In this document: piece after piece, positions 1 to 8,775 of the stretch
Layout: every line of letters starts with the position of its first letter
Position numbering within the stretch: position 1 is the stretch's first letter
Origin: Streptomyces sp. A012304
Lineage (GTDB): Bacteria; Actinomycetota; Actinomycetes; Streptomycetales; Streptomycetaceae
Length of the DNA: 64,000 nt
Reading direction: 5' to 3'
NCBI RefSeq assembly: GCF_026008495.1
Contig: NZ_BQUN01000106.1
Span: forward strand, 32,641-96,640
Made by a program: the position numbers and the translations under genes
Notes under the pieces: generated by a model
What the model was told of the DNA's origin: nothing
Databases searched by the model: none
What the model saw: only the letters and a program-made list of their open reading frames with translations

Positions 1-438
1 CCGCCGTGCGCCGGGCCGCACGGCGTCGGCGAACGCCTCCAGCAGCGGATGGAAGCGGAAGGGCATGTTCACCCCGAGCAGTTTCTCGGCCGCCGGATGG
101 TCCGCCATCCGCCGCGCCTCCTCCACCGTGGCGGCGAGGGGTTTCTCGCACAGCACGCCGACGCCGGCGTCCAGTGCCGCCAGCACGGGTTCGGCGTGGG
201 CGGCGTTGGGTGTGCAGACGCTGATCACATCCGGGCGGGTCTCCTCGATGAGCCGGTCGACCGAGGTGCCGGTCCACACCGGCGGCCGGTCCGCCACCAG
301 CGCCCGGGCCCGCTCGACGTCGGTGTCCACCAGTCCCACCAGTTCCATGGTGTCCCGGGCGTCGACGCAGGGCAGGTGGTAGCGCTCGAACACCCGGCCG
401 CAGCCCACGGCCGCGAAGCGGACTGTGTCGCGGGTCAT
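1..438 (-). CDS. Gfo/Idh/MocA family oxidoreductase (C-terminus cut by window edge)
   Basis: I translated this open frame directly because it runs off the left edge. It starts MTRDTVRFAAVGCGRVFER, a Rossmann-type N-terminus with a G-x-G-x-x core, followed by VSVCTPNAAHAEPVLAAL and GVGVLCEKPLAATVEEARRM. The CEKPLA motif carries the lysine typical of Gfo/Idh/MocA NAD(P)-dependent sugar or cyclitol dehydrogenases. Only 146 codons of an expected 330-400 are visible, so the substrate-binding domain is missing. The gene lies 4 bp downstream of the first radical SAM gene on the same strand, so it is probably the last visible gene of the leftward biosynthetic operon. A role in oxidising or epimerising a sugar-like intermediate is inferred. 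The family call is secure; the substrate is unknown. Confidence 0.85.
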   Translation of the reverse strand, partial: MTRDTVRFAAVGCGRVFERYHLPCVDARDTMELVGLVDTDVERARALVADRPPVWTGTSVDRLIEETRPDVISVCTPNAAHAEPVLAALDAGVGVLCEKPLAATVEEARRMADHPAAEKLLGVNMPFRFHPLLEAFADAVRPGARR

Positions 439-442
439 CGCC

Positions 443-2179
443 TCAGCCCCTCACCTGGGCCAGGGCGTGCTCGCCGCACGCCCTCGCCGTCTCGACGACG
501 AAGTCCGGGAAGGCGTGGCCGAGGTGCTCGCGGTCGTACGCGGTGATCATGGCGCGCAGTTCGGCCTCCAGCCGGTCGGCGAGCTGGGGCGGGTTCTCGT
601 CGGCGAGCAGCAGCCCGGCGTTGAGGAAGGCGATGAGCAGCCCGGCCAGGCCCTGGTCCCAGCGGCGCAGCCGGCCCAGCAGGGGGCGCAGGGACTCGGC
701 GTCCGTGCCGCGCCGGGCGCGGACGGCGTCCGCGATGCTCTGCGCCAGGAAGGGGACCTCGTTCTCCTTGCGGTCGTTGATCTCGGAGGAGACCCGGCTC
801 CAGGCGGTCCAGAGGTGTTCCACGCGTTCGTCCTCGACGCGGTAGTCGCGACGGGCCTGCCGCAGCACCTCCCAGGCGGCGCCCTCCACCCCGGGGATGT
901 CGGGCTCGTCGTACCGGGTGGCCTTGTCGTAGATCTCGGTGCCGCGCAGCGCGATGGCCCGGTTGATCAGGAAGAAGGGGTTCTCGCTCTCGTGCACCCG
1001 GGCGGCCACGATGAACTTCAGGTTCTCCCACAGCTCGTCGAGGGTCGTGCCCGGTTCGATCATGATCCAGCCGGGTTCGAGCTCGATGTTCTCCTGTTTG
1101 AACAGGCGGGCCGCGTCGAAGTTGTACTCCACCGTGGTGCCCTTGCGGAATCGCTTCATCATGCCGGGCGAGCCGGTCTCCATGCCGAGGAGCGCCAGGT
1201 CCATGCCGGCCCGGCGCAGGGTGCGCAGGGCCTCGCGGTCGATGAGGCCGGTGTCGACGCGGAACTCGCAGTGGAAGGTGATCTTCAGGTCGCGGCGGAG
1301 GATCTCCTCGGCGAAGCCGACGGCGTGGTTGTAGCCGTCCTGGAAGGCGCCGCCGAAGTTGTCGTCGTTGAACCACAGGAACCGGGTGCCGAACTCCCGC
1401 TGGAGGAACTCGATCTCGTCGACCGCGTCCTGCACCGGCCGCACGCGCCAGGGGCCGTCCACCACTCCGGGCTGGCGTGGGGCGTAGCAGAAGGTGCACT
1501 TGGCGTGGCAGCCACGGCTGGTGTACGTCGACGCGCGGGGCGTCGGGATGCCGTTCTTGCGGTGGTGGATCAGCAGGTCGCGGGCGGGCCAGGGCTCCTT
1601 GGCGAGGTCGGGCAGCTTGGGCGGGCCGCTGCTGCGCACCCGGCCGTCCTGCCAGAACCACAGGCCCGGCACCCCGCGCCAGTCACGGCCCGCCGCCAGG
1701 CACTCCATCAGCCCTTCCACCGTCAGCTCACCCTCACCGAACGCCACACAGTCCGCCTCGGGGACCCGCTCGGCGATCAGCTTGGCGTTGTACGTGCAGA
1801 AGGCCCCACCGATCGCCACGAACACCGACGGATCCGCCTCACGCACACAGCGCAGCAACCGCACCGCGTCGATGATGTGCAGGTCGTACATGATGCTGAT
1901 CCCGACGAACTTCGGCCGCTCACGCCGGATCAGATCGACGATCGCCTCGTCACTGGGGTTGCGCCCGTGCAGGTTCAGCGCCCGCACCGAGTAGCCGCAG
2001 TGCCGCAGGTGGCCGGCGATGCAGGCCACGCCCAGGTTCTCCCGGACGCGCTTGTAGAACAGCCGCATCGCCGGATCCAGGGACAGGTACTCCTCGTCGT
2101 TGATGAGGACGTTCTGGTTGTTCAGACTCGCGGCGCCGGTGGGGATCTCCCGGGGGGTCAGCAGGACCACATCCGCCAT
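443..2179 (-). CDS. Cobalamin-binding-domain radical SAM enzyme, copy 1
   Basis: The 578-residue protein has an N-terminal B12-binding-like Rossmann domain (about residues 1-190; VAIGGAFCTYN followed by VAFGEGEL, typical of class B enzymes). The radical SAM domain follows with the CxxxCxxC cluster motif at C224, C228 and C231 (RGCHAKCTFCY). The canonical DxHxxG cobalamin motif is not obvious, which is common in this class. Such enzymes often methylate unactivated carbon using methylcobalamin; other radical chemistry is possible. The ATG at 2179 has AAAGGAGA a few bases upstream. A very similar paralogue lies 49 bp upstream on the same strand; the first 230 residues are almost identical and the C-termini diverge. 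It probably acts on a carrier-bound or sugar intermediate of the cluster, but the substrate cannot be read from sequence. Confidence 0.9.
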   Translation of the reverse strand: MADVVLLTPREIPTGAASLNNQNVLINDEEYLSLDPAMRLFYKRVRENLGVACIAGHLRHCGYSVRALNLHGRNPSDEAIVDLIRRERPKFVGISIMYDLHIIDAVRLLRCVREADPSVFVAIGGAFCTYNAKLIAERVPEADCVAFGEGELTVEGLMECLAAGRDWRGVPGLWFWQDGRVRSSGPPKLPDLAKEPWPARDLLIHHRKNGIPTPRASTYTSRGCHAKCTFCYAPRQPGVVDGPWRVRPVQDAVDEIEFLQREFGTRFLWFNDDNFGGAFQDGYNHAVGFAEEILRRDLKITFHCEFRVDTGLIDREALRTLRRAGMDLALLGMETGSPGMMKRFRKGTTVEYNFDAARLFKQENIELEPGWIMIEPGTTLDELWENLKFIVAARVHESENPFFLINRAIALRGTEIYDKATRYDEPDIPGVEGAAWEVLRQARRDYRVEDERVEHLWTAWSRVSSEINDRKENEVPFLAQSIADAVRARRGTDAESLRPLLGRLRRWDQGLAGLLIAFLNAGLLLADENPPQLADRLEAELRAMITAYDREHLGHAFPDFVVETARACGEHALAQVRG

Positions 2180-2228
2180 GGCCGGTCTCCTTTCTCGTCT
2201 TCACGTGTGCGTCCTGGAACCGACCGGC

Positions 2229-3956
2229 TCACCCAGCCATGGCCTGCTCCCCGCAGAGCCTCTTGGTCTCCTCGATGAACACCTGATAGGGCTCGCCCAG
2301 CACCTGGCGGTCGTAGGCGTCGACCAGCGCGCGCAGTTCCGTCTCCAGCCGTTCGGCGAGCCGGGGCGGGTTCTCGTCCGCGAGCAACAGGCCGACGTTG
2401 AGGAAGGCGACGAGCAGGTCCGCGAGGCCGTCGGCCCATCCGCGCAGCCGGCTCAGCAGCGGGCGCAGGCCCTGCTCGCCCCGGGACCTGCGGGCCCTGG
2501 TGGCGTCGACGATGGTCTGGGCGACGAAGGGCAGTTCTTCCTTGCGGTCGGCGACCTCCGCGCTGACCTTGCTCCAGGCCGCCCACACGTCCTCGACCCG
2601 CTGGTCCGGGATCCGGTACTCGCGGCGGGCCTCCAGCAGTACGGCCCTGGCCGGCCCCTCGACGTCCGGGAGCTCCGGAGGCGTGGGGTCGGCGATCTTG
2701 TCGTACATCTCCGTGCCGCGCAGGGCGATGGCGCGGCTGATGAAGGAGAACGGGTTCTCGCTGACCGCGATGTCGGCGGCCACGATGAACTTCAGGTTCT
2801 CCCACAGCTCGTCCAGGGTGGTCCCCGGCTCGACCATGATCCAGCCGGGTTCGAGCTCGATGCCCTCCTGTTTGAACAGGCGGGCGGCGTCGAAGTTGTA
2901 CTCCACCATGGTTCCCTTGCGGAACCGTTTGGCCATCGCCGGGGCCCCGGTCTCCATACCGAGCAGCGCGGAGGCCATACCGGCCCGGCGCAGGGTGCGC
3001 AGCGCCTCGCGGTCGATGAGGCCGGTGTCGACGCGGAACTCGCAGTGGAAGGAGATCTCCAGGTTCCGGCGCAGGATCTCCTCGGCGAAGCCGACGGCGT
3101 GGTTGTAGCCGTCCTGGAAGGCGCCGCCGAAGTTGTCGTCGTTGAACCACAGGAACCGGGTGCCGAACTCCCGCTGGAGGAACTCGATCTCGTCGACGAC
3201 GTCGACCGGTGAGCGCACCCGCCAGGCGTTGCCCGTCAGGACCCCGGGTGCCCGGGGCACGTAGCAGAAGGTGCACTTGGCGTGGCAGCCACGGCTGGTG
3301 TACGTCGACGCCACGGGGGTGGGGATGCCGTTCTTGCGGTGGTTCACCAGCAGGTCGCGGGCGGGCCAGGGCTCCTTGGTCAGATCGGGCAGCTTGGGCG
3401 GGCCGCTGCTGCGCACCCGGCCGTCCTGCCAGAACCACAGCCCCGGCACCCCGCGCCAGTCACGGCCCGCCGCCAGGCACTCCATCACCCCTTCCACCGT
3501 CAGCTCGCCCTCACCGAACGCCACACAGTCCGCCTCGGGGACCCGCTCGGCGATCAGCTTGGCGTTGTACGTGCAAAAGGCCCCACCGATCGCCACGAAC
3601 ACCGACGGATCCGCCTCACGCACACAACGCAGCAACCGCACCGCGTCGACGATGTGCAGGTCGTACATGATGCTGATCCCAACGAACTTCGGCCGCTCAC
3701 GCCGGATCAGATCGACGATCGCCTCGTCACTGGGGTTGCGCCCGTGCAGGTTCAGCGCCCGCACCGAATACCCGCACGACCTGAGATGGCCGGCGATACA
3801 GGCCACCCCCAGGTTCTCCCGGACCTTCTCGTAGAAGAGACGCATCGCCGGGTCCAGGCGGAGGTACTCGTCATCGTTGATCAGGACGTTCTGGTTGTTG
3901 ACACTGGAGAAACCGGTGAGGATCTCCCGGGGTGTCATCAGGACCGCGTCAGCCAT
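2229..3956 (-). CDS. Cobalamin-binding-domain radical SAM enzyme, copy 2
   Basis: This 575-residue protein is a tandem paralogue of the neighbouring downstream radical SAM gene. It has the same layout: a B12-binding-like domain with VAIGGAFCTYN and VAFGEGEL, then RGCHAKCTFCY with cluster cysteines C224, C228 and C231. The divergent C-terminal third (after about residue 400) is the likely substrate-recognition region and suggests the two copies act on different positions or intermediates. The ATG at 3956 is preceded by GGAGGTGAG, and the start overlaps the stop of the upstream ketosynthase gene by 8 bp, so translation is probably coupled. DNA identity to copy 1 is very high across 1.7-2.1 kb and 3.4-3.85 kb, which indicates recent duplication or gene conversion. 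The reaction is probably C-methylation or another radical step, by family analogy only. Confidence 0.9.
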   Translation of the reverse strand: MADAVLMTPREILTGFSSVNNQNVLINDDEYLRLDPAMRLFYEKVRENLGVACIAGHLRSCGYSVRALNLHGRNPSDEAIVDLIRRERPKFVGISIMYDLHIVDAVRLLRCVREADPSVFVAIGGAFCTYNAKLIAERVPEADCVAFGEGELTVEGVMECLAAGRDWRGVPGLWFWQDGRVRSSGPPKLPDLTKEPWPARDLLVNHRKNGIPTPVASTYTSRGCHAKCTFCYVPRAPGVLTGNAWRVRSPVDVVDEIEFLQREFGTRFLWFNDDNFGGAFQDGYNHAVGFAEEILRRNLEISFHCEFRVDTGLIDREALRTLRRAGMASALLGMETGAPAMAKRFRKGTMVEYNFDAARLFKQEGIELEPGWIMVEPGTTLDELWENLKFIVAADIAVSENPFSFISRAIALRGTEMYDKIADPTPPELPDVEGPARAVLLEARREYRIPDQRVEDVWAAWSKVSAEVADRKEELPFVAQTIVDATRARRSRGEQGLRPLLSRLRGWADGLADLLVAFLNVGLLLADENPPRLAERLETELRALVDAYDRQVLGEPYQVFIEETKRLCGEQAMAG

Positions 3957-5643
3957 CCGTACTCACCTCCATGCGCCTGGCCGCGCCCCCCGTCAGGAGG
4001 AACGCGGCGTTGTTGCCGCCGAACCCGAAGTTGTCGACCATCACGGAACGGATTCCTTCACACGGCTCCGGATCGCGCAGCACCCGCACATGCCGCGCGT
4101 CGAGGGGCTTGCGCAGCCCCGGTGTGCCCGGCAGCACCCCGTCACGCAGGGCGTGCACCGCCGCCACGACGCCGGGGAACACCGAGGCGTGCAGCAGATG
4201 CCCGGCCGCGCCTTTGTAGGAACTGACCGGCACGCCCCGCCAGTCGTGCTCGGCGCCGATCAGGTCGAGGGCCAGCAGTTCGGACTCGTCGCCCTGGCGC
4301 GTGCCGGGGGCGTGTCCGTGGACGTAGTCGACGGTCGTGAGCCCCGCCATGGCCAGCGCCTCCCGCATGCACGCGGCGCCGATGTGCGCGTCGAGCCGGC
4401 TGACGCCCGCGCCCGCCACCCGGCAGGAGATCCCGCTGAGCGTCGCGAGGGGGGCGTGTCCGCGGGCCGCGGCGCGCTCGGCGGTCTCCAGCACGATCAC
4501 CCCGGCGCCCTCCCCGATGGTGACGCCGGAACGGTCCTCGTCGAACGGGCGGGCGGCGGTCGTGGTCGTCGCGCGCAGCACGTCGAGGCAGGCGTAGTCG
4601 TACGCGTTGAGGGCCGACACCCCGGTGACGACCGCCATGTCGGCCAGTCCGCACAGCAGCCACTCACGGGCCATGGCCAGCCCGAAGGCGCCCGACGCGC
4701 AGGCGTGCGCCAGCAGCACCGCGTCCGGGGGGGCGATGCCCGCGCCGTCCCCGTCCCAGTCGGGCTCCACGGCGATCTCGTCGATCCGGGGGGCGTCGCC
4801 GACCTGCGGGAGGTGCGGAACCACTCCGGCGGACACCAGCAGGGTGCGGTCCGGCAGCGCGTCGAGTCCGGCCTCGCGCAGCGCCTCGGAGCGCGCGCGG
4901 TCCAGCAGCGCGCGCCGCGTCGGGCGGCCGGGCGGCGGCTCCACCGTCGTCTGGCACACGGTACGGCCGCGGAAGCGGGACGCGTCGAACCGGGTCAGCT
5001 CGGACAGTGCTCGCTTGCCGTCCAGCAGGTTTTGCCAGAAGGCGGTCCCGCCGTCGCCGAAGGCGGTGACCAGGCCGGTGCCGGAGACGACCACCGACGA
5101 TCCGGCCGCATGGCCGGTGCCGTGGGCCGCGGGGGCGCCGTCGCCGGCGGTCACGGGGGCGGCCGCGACCCGGTAGCCGTCGCCGTGCGGGTCCCGTACG
5201 ACCTCGCAGACGACCATCGCCTCGTGCAGGCCCGCGGAGACCGCCCCCCACGCCCAGCGCACCGCCTGAAGGGTGGCCGCGCGCGGGCTGATCAGCACAT
5301 ACCCGGGCCCGTGCCAGCCGCCGGCCTCCGCCAGCTCCTGGAGCAGCTGCGCCGGCTCCGGGGTCATGGCCTCGGACGGGCGCAGCCTGCGGCCGCCCGC
5401 CTCGGCCTCCACGCACCGGCTGACGTACTGGGAGGTGGCCGAGACGCAGTAGTCGGTGGCCGCCATGACCACGGGTGTGGTGGCGGGCAGGCCGTCCAGG
5501 GCCGCGGTCAGTACGTCGACGAAGGCGGCGGCCAGCGACTCGGCGGCGGCGCGCACGGACAGGTCCCGCCGGGGGCGGAGGTCGTCCAGCGTCCGCGGTT
5601 CCGTACCGCCCACGATCACCGTGGCTGCCGTCGGGGTGGTCAT
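3949..5643 (-). CDS. Ketosynthase with an inactive ketosynthase-like N-terminal half
   Basis: The 564-residue protein has a full beta-ketoacyl synthase domain from about residue 180. The active cysteine is C315 (AHACASGAFG). A catalytic histidine sits in VHGHAPGTRQGD, where the usual motif is EAHGTGT, and a Lys/His pair sits in SYKGAAGHLLHAS. The C-terminus ends in the typical NFGFGGNNAAFLL. About 165 residues precede this domain. They read like the first half of another ketosynthase (GPGYVLISPRAATLQAVRW), with no cysteine at the expected nucleophile position. The start is the ATG at 5641-5643, which overlaps the glycosyltransferase stop (ATGA). A carrier protein lies two genes upstream, so it likely condenses or transfers an acyl group on that ACP. 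Divergent motifs around the histidine suggest unusual chemistry, for example acyl transfer rather than chain extension. Confidence 0.85.
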   Translation of the reverse strand: MTTPTAATVIVGGTEPRTLDDLRPRRDLSVRAAAESLAAAFVDVLTAALDGLPATTPVVMAATDYCVSATSQYVSRCVEAEAGGRRLRPSEAMTPEPAQLLQELAEAGGWHGPGYVLISPRAATLQAVRWAWGAVSAGLHEAMVVCEVVRDPHGDGYRVAAAPVTAGDGAPAAHGTGHAAGSSVVVSGTGLVTAFGDGGTAFWQNLLDGKRALSELTRFDASRFRGRTVCQTTVEPPPGRPTRRALLDRARSEALREAGLDALPDRTLLVSAGVVPHLPQVGDAPRIDEIAVEPDWDGDGAGIAPPDAVLLAHACASGAFGLAMAREWLLCGLADMAVVTGVSALNAYDYACLDVLRATTTTAARPFDEDRSGVTIGEGAGVIVLETAERAAARGHAPLATLSGISCRVAGAGVSRLDAHIGAACMREALAMAGLTTVDYVHGHAPGTRQGDESELLALDLIGAEHDWRGVPVSSYKGAAGHLLHASVFPGVVAAVHALRDGVLPGTPGLRKPLDARHVRVLRDPEPCEGIRSVMVDNFGFGGNNAAFLLTGGAARRMEVSTDG

Positions 5644-6569
5644 GACGCCGCCGTACCGGGCACCAGGGCGTCGTGCGGGTGGCCGAGCCGCTCGGCCAGT
5701 TCGTCGAGGGAGAGCCGGCCCGCGAGGAAGGGGCCCACGTCCGCGAGGCGCGGATCGCCGTGCCGGTCGGCCACCTGTCGCCAGAACCTGGGCAGGAGGT
5801 CGCCGGTGTCCCGGCGCGCCGTCGGCAGGTGGTAGGCGGTCTCGTCGAGGAGCTCGAAGGTGGCGCCCGAGGCGGCGAGCCGCAGCCCGAGTTCGAGGTC
5901 CTCGCCGCCCCACAGCTCCCCGTAGTGCTCGTCGAAGCCGCCGACCCGTTCGAACACCGTGCGGCGGACGCTGGTGCTGGTGCCGATGCAGCTCAGCCAG
6001 CGCAGCCCGGCGTACTCGGGCGAGCCCGTCACCTTCCGGGCGGTCCGCTCGATGAAGGAGCGGCGCGGCCCTAACAGCGGGACGGCGGCGGCCAGGTCGG
6101 CGACGGTGCCGGGCTCGATCGTCCGCCCGCGGGCGCCGGTCAGGCCCGCCCGCAACGGCCGCGGTTCGGGTGTCAGCGCGAACGCGGACAGATCGGTGAC
6201 GGCGCCGTGCACGACGGCCGCGGCGTCGGGCCTCTCGTGGGCCGCGAGGTGCGCCGCCAGCAGGCCCGGGGTGGCCAGGGTGTCGTCGTCGAGGAAGAGC
6301 AGCAGCTCCCCGCGGGCCAGTCGGGCCCCGGTGTTGCGGGCCCGGGCGGCACCGCGCCCGCCGGTGGCCGCCGTACGGATCGGCAGCTCCCGCGCGAGGG
6401 CCGACAGCACCTGCTCGACCGCGCCGGGGTCCGGTGCGTCGTCGACCAGGACGACCTCGAACCGCTCGCGGTCCAGGGTTTGGTGGGCCAGGGCCGTGAG
6501 CGTGAGCAGTAATCGCGTGGTTCGGTCACGGGTCGGCACGACCACACTGACCGATACGTCGCCCGTCAC
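5640..6569 (-). CDS. Family 2 glycosyltransferase
   Basis: This 309-residue protein begins VSVVVPTRDRTTRL, the GT-A nucleotide-sugar binding start of family 2. It continues with LVDDAP (first aspartates), GRGAARARNTG and LLFLDDDTLATPG, whose DDD/DxD motif binds metal and nucleotide. A later GGEDLELGLRL segment supplies the ED motif of inverting family 2 enzymes. There is no membrane segment, so it should be cytosolic. The GTG start at 6569 overlaps the ACP stop (GTGA), and its stop overlaps the ketosynthase start, so it sits in one tightly coupled operon. It probably transfers a sugar to the cluster product or to a carrier-bound intermediate. Family assignment is strong; donor and acceptor are unknown. 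Confidence 0.9.
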   Translation of the reverse strand: MTGDVSVSVVVPTRDRTTRLLLTLTALAHQTLDRERFEVVLVDDAPDPGAVEQVLSALARELPIRTAATGGRGAARARNTGARLARGELLLFLDDDTLATPGLLAAHLAAHERPDAAAVVHGAVTDLSAFALTPEPRPLRAGLTGARGRTIEPGTVADLAAAVPLLGPRRSFIERTARKVTGSPEYAGLRWLSCIGTSTSVRRTVFERVGGFDEHYGELWGGEDLELGLRLAASGATFELLDETAYHLPTARRDTGDLLPRFWRQVADRHGDPRLADVGPFLAGRLSLDELAERLGHPHDALVPGTAAS

Positions 6570-6841
6570 GTCAGAGAACGGCTCTCGCCGGCCCTCTGTT
6601 CGAGGATGTAGGTGGCGAGGCCCTCGATGGAGAAGAGCGTCTCCTCCGTCAGGTCCTCGTCCTCGAACACGACGTCGTACTTCTCCTCGAGGATCAGCAG
6701 ATACTCCAGGGCATCGAGGGAGCTGAACCCGTACTGGTCCACGAGGCTGGCGTCGCCCTCCCCGGGCGCCTGCCGGTGCTCTCCCTTGGTCATGCCCGCT
6801 GCGATCTCGTGGAGTTCCCGAATGAGCCCGGCGCGGTCCAT
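6566..6841 (-). CDS. Acyl carrier protein
   Basis: This 91-residue protein has the acyl-carrier four-helix pattern and the attachment region YGFSSLDALEYLLILEEKYD. The second serine of FSSLDALE aligns with the phosphopantetheine serine of the usual DSL motif; the aspartate before it is replaced by serine. I chose the ATG at 6841 because GGGAG lies about 10 bases upstream; a TTG at 6877 in the same frame would overlap the radical SAM stop and is less likely. It lies between a cobalamin radical SAM gene and a glycosyltransferase and is the probable carrier for the operon's ketosynthase. The phosphopantetheinyl transferase in the lipid operon at the other end of the window might activate it, but that is speculation. 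Confidence 0.85.
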   Translation of the reverse strand: MDRAGLIRELHEIAAGMTKGEHRQAPGEGDASLVDQYGFSSLDALEYLLILEEKYDVVFEDEDLTEETLFSIEGLATYILEQRAGESRSLT

Positions 6842-6873
6842 CGTCTCTCGTCTCCCGTGATGAGGAATCTCGG

Positions 6874-8775
6874 TCAAACCTTGGTGAACTGTTCGTCGAG
6901 CTGCTGCTCGGTCAACCCGCGGAAGCGGTCCATGCGGAAGTAGTGCTGGAGGTCACCGCCGAACTCGGTCCGGTAGTAGAAGTCCTCGGTGTGCCGCTCG
7001 GGTTCGGTGCTCACCGTCTCTCCGCGCCGGAGCGCGGCGATCAGCCGGGGCACGGGGTGGGTGAATTCCGTGCCGCCGCGCAGGTACCAGCGTTCGCCGT
7101 ACTTGGTGACGACGGGCAGGTCCTCCTCGGGGCCCGAACCGTCGGGCAGCGAGCGGACGGGCTGGCACAGCAGGTCGTAGCGGAACACCTCGTCCAGGAC
7201 CGGCAGCAGCTTCTCGGGCAGGTCGGGGCGCATGGCCTCCTCCCACCACAGTCTCAGCAGCCGTTTGGTGAGCAGTCGCCAGACGTTGGGGTCGACGTTC
7301 TCGCTGGCGGAGCTGGTCGGCCGGGCGACCGCGTGCAGTTCGCGGACCTCGGGGTCGTCGCTCTTGTCGACCCAGTCGGAGAAGCTGAGGAGCACCTGTG
7401 ACTGGGGGACCCCGGCGAGTTCGCGCAGGGCGACCCAGATGTTGTGCAGGAACAGACTGCGGCACAGCACCCGGTTCCAGCAGATGAAGCGGAGCATGCG
7501 CTCGTTGTCCGCGAGCGTCATGGTCTTGTGGGCGAGCACGTAGTCGAAGTCGTCCTGCTCGCCGCGCACGGTCACCAGCCCGTGCTGTTCCTGCTTGTCG
7601 TGGTACTCGGTGTTCGGCAGCAGCATCAGCGGGTGCACGGCGATGAACGGCGTGTGCCGTGCCGCCCGGTCGTAACCGTCCAGGAAGGAGGCGACGGTCT
7701 CCCCCGGCGCTCCCCAGATCAGCTCCAGGTACGGGGTGATGCCGTGTTCGGTCAGCCAGGCGACGAGGCTTTCCCAGTCGTTCAGCTTCATGTTCCGCCG
7801 GCGCATGAGATCCAGCACCGAATCGTCCATCGTCTGGAGGGCGAGGATGAAGGCGCTGTGCATCCCGGACTGCTTCATCTTCTCCATGATGCGGTAGAAG
7901 CCCGGGGACTTGTTCTTGGCCCAGGAGGTTTCGAGTCTCCTCGGGAACCCGTATTTGCTGCGCACCCGGAGCAGATCGTCGAGGAATTGCTCGTCCTCGC
8001 GCAGGAGCCCGAAATTGGAGTCGGCGAGCATGAGGATTTCGGCGCCGTGCCGCCCCAGGACCTCCAGTTCCTCGCGCAGCCGCTCCCGGGAGAACGCCCG
8101 CATCTTCTGCCCGGTGGCGCCTCCCCAATAACAGAAGGCGCACTTGTACGGACAGCCGCGGTTCGTCTCCATGAGCGCGTAGTCGTAGAGGAAACGCCCC
8201 TTTTCGTCGACCAGCGGTACCGCTCCGGTCAGGATGGGGGACGGCAGGATCTCGAGGTCCTGAATGCGTTCCCGCTCCGGAGTGGTGACCAGGTTTCCGT
8301 CGGTCTCCCGGAAGGAGATGCCGCTGATCCCGTGGAGTTCGTTGCGGCGGGCGCCGTCGAGGTAGCCGTTCATCAGGTCCCGGAAGACCAGCTCGCCCTC
8401 GCCGTTCACCACCACGTCGACCTGGGGGAACATACGGAAGACCCGTTCGGCCTGGTGGGCGACGTGGTTGCCGCCGAAGATGACCCAGCCCTGCGGGTTG
8501 ACCTGCTTGAAGGTCTCCGCGAGCGTGCCGAAGGCGCGGTAGTTCCAGCCGAGTACGGAGAAGCACAGGATGTCCGGGGCGCCGTCCCGGACGAGGTCGC
8601 GGGCCATGGCGTTCAGGCCCGCGTCGCCCGGGTAGTTCCGGATGGATATGTCCATCCGGCGGCGAATGCGCTCGTCCGCGTCGGCGTAGGCCTTCAGGTA
8701 GCCGATGGCCAGCGGCATGGAGGCTGCGGAATTCCCCCAGACTCCTTGCTGTACAAGCAGTACGCGAGTCGTCAT
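6874..8775 (-). CDS. Cobalamin-dependent-type radical SAM enzyme, long form
   Basis: This 633-residue protein has an N-terminal B12-binding-like domain (VLLVQQGVWGNSAASMPLAIGYLKA, then VIFGGNHVAHQ and VVVNGEGEL) and a radical SAM domain with C208, C212 and C215 (NRGCPYKCAFCYWGG). The C-terminal 200 residues are an uncharacterised extension. Its layout and length recall, from memory, the KedN5-type methylcobalamin-dependent C-methyltransferases of enediyne pathways. It is not closely similar to the two tandem copies downstream. The ATG at 8775 follows a purine-rich GAGGACGAGGCAGGGA. It is the first gene of the leftward operon, with a candidate promoter 50-75 bp upstream. A C-methylation role is inferred from the family. 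The substrate is unknown. Confidence 0.88.
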   Translation of the reverse strand: MTTRVLLVQQGVWGNSAASMPLAIGYLKAYADADERIRRRMDISIRNYPGDAGLNAMARDLVRDGAPDILCFSVLGWNYRAFGTLAETFKQVNPQGWVIFGGNHVAHQAERVFRMFPQVDVVVNGEGELVFRDLMNGYLDGARRNELHGISGISFRETDGNLVTTPERERIQDLEILPSPILTGAVPLVDEKGRFLYDYALMETNRGCPYKCAFCYWGGATGQKMRAFSRERLREELEVLGRHGAEILMLADSNFGLLREDEQFLDDLLRVRSKYGFPRRLETSWAKNKSPGFYRIMEKMKQSGMHSAFILALQTMDDSVLDLMRRRNMKLNDWESLVAWLTEHGITPYLELIWGAPGETVASFLDGYDRAARHTPFIAVHPLMLLPNTEYHDKQEQHGLVTVRGEQDDFDYVLAHKTMTLADNERMLRFICWNRVLCRSLFLHNIWVALRELAGVPQSQVLLSFSDWVDKSDDPEVRELHAVARPTSSASENVDPNVWRLLTKRLLRLWWEEAMRPDLPEKLLPVLDEVFRYDLLCQPVRSLPDGSGPEEDLPVVTKYGERWYLRGGTEFTHPVPRLIAALRRGETVSTEPERHTEDFYYRTEFGGDLQHYFRMDRFRGLTEQQLDEQFTKV

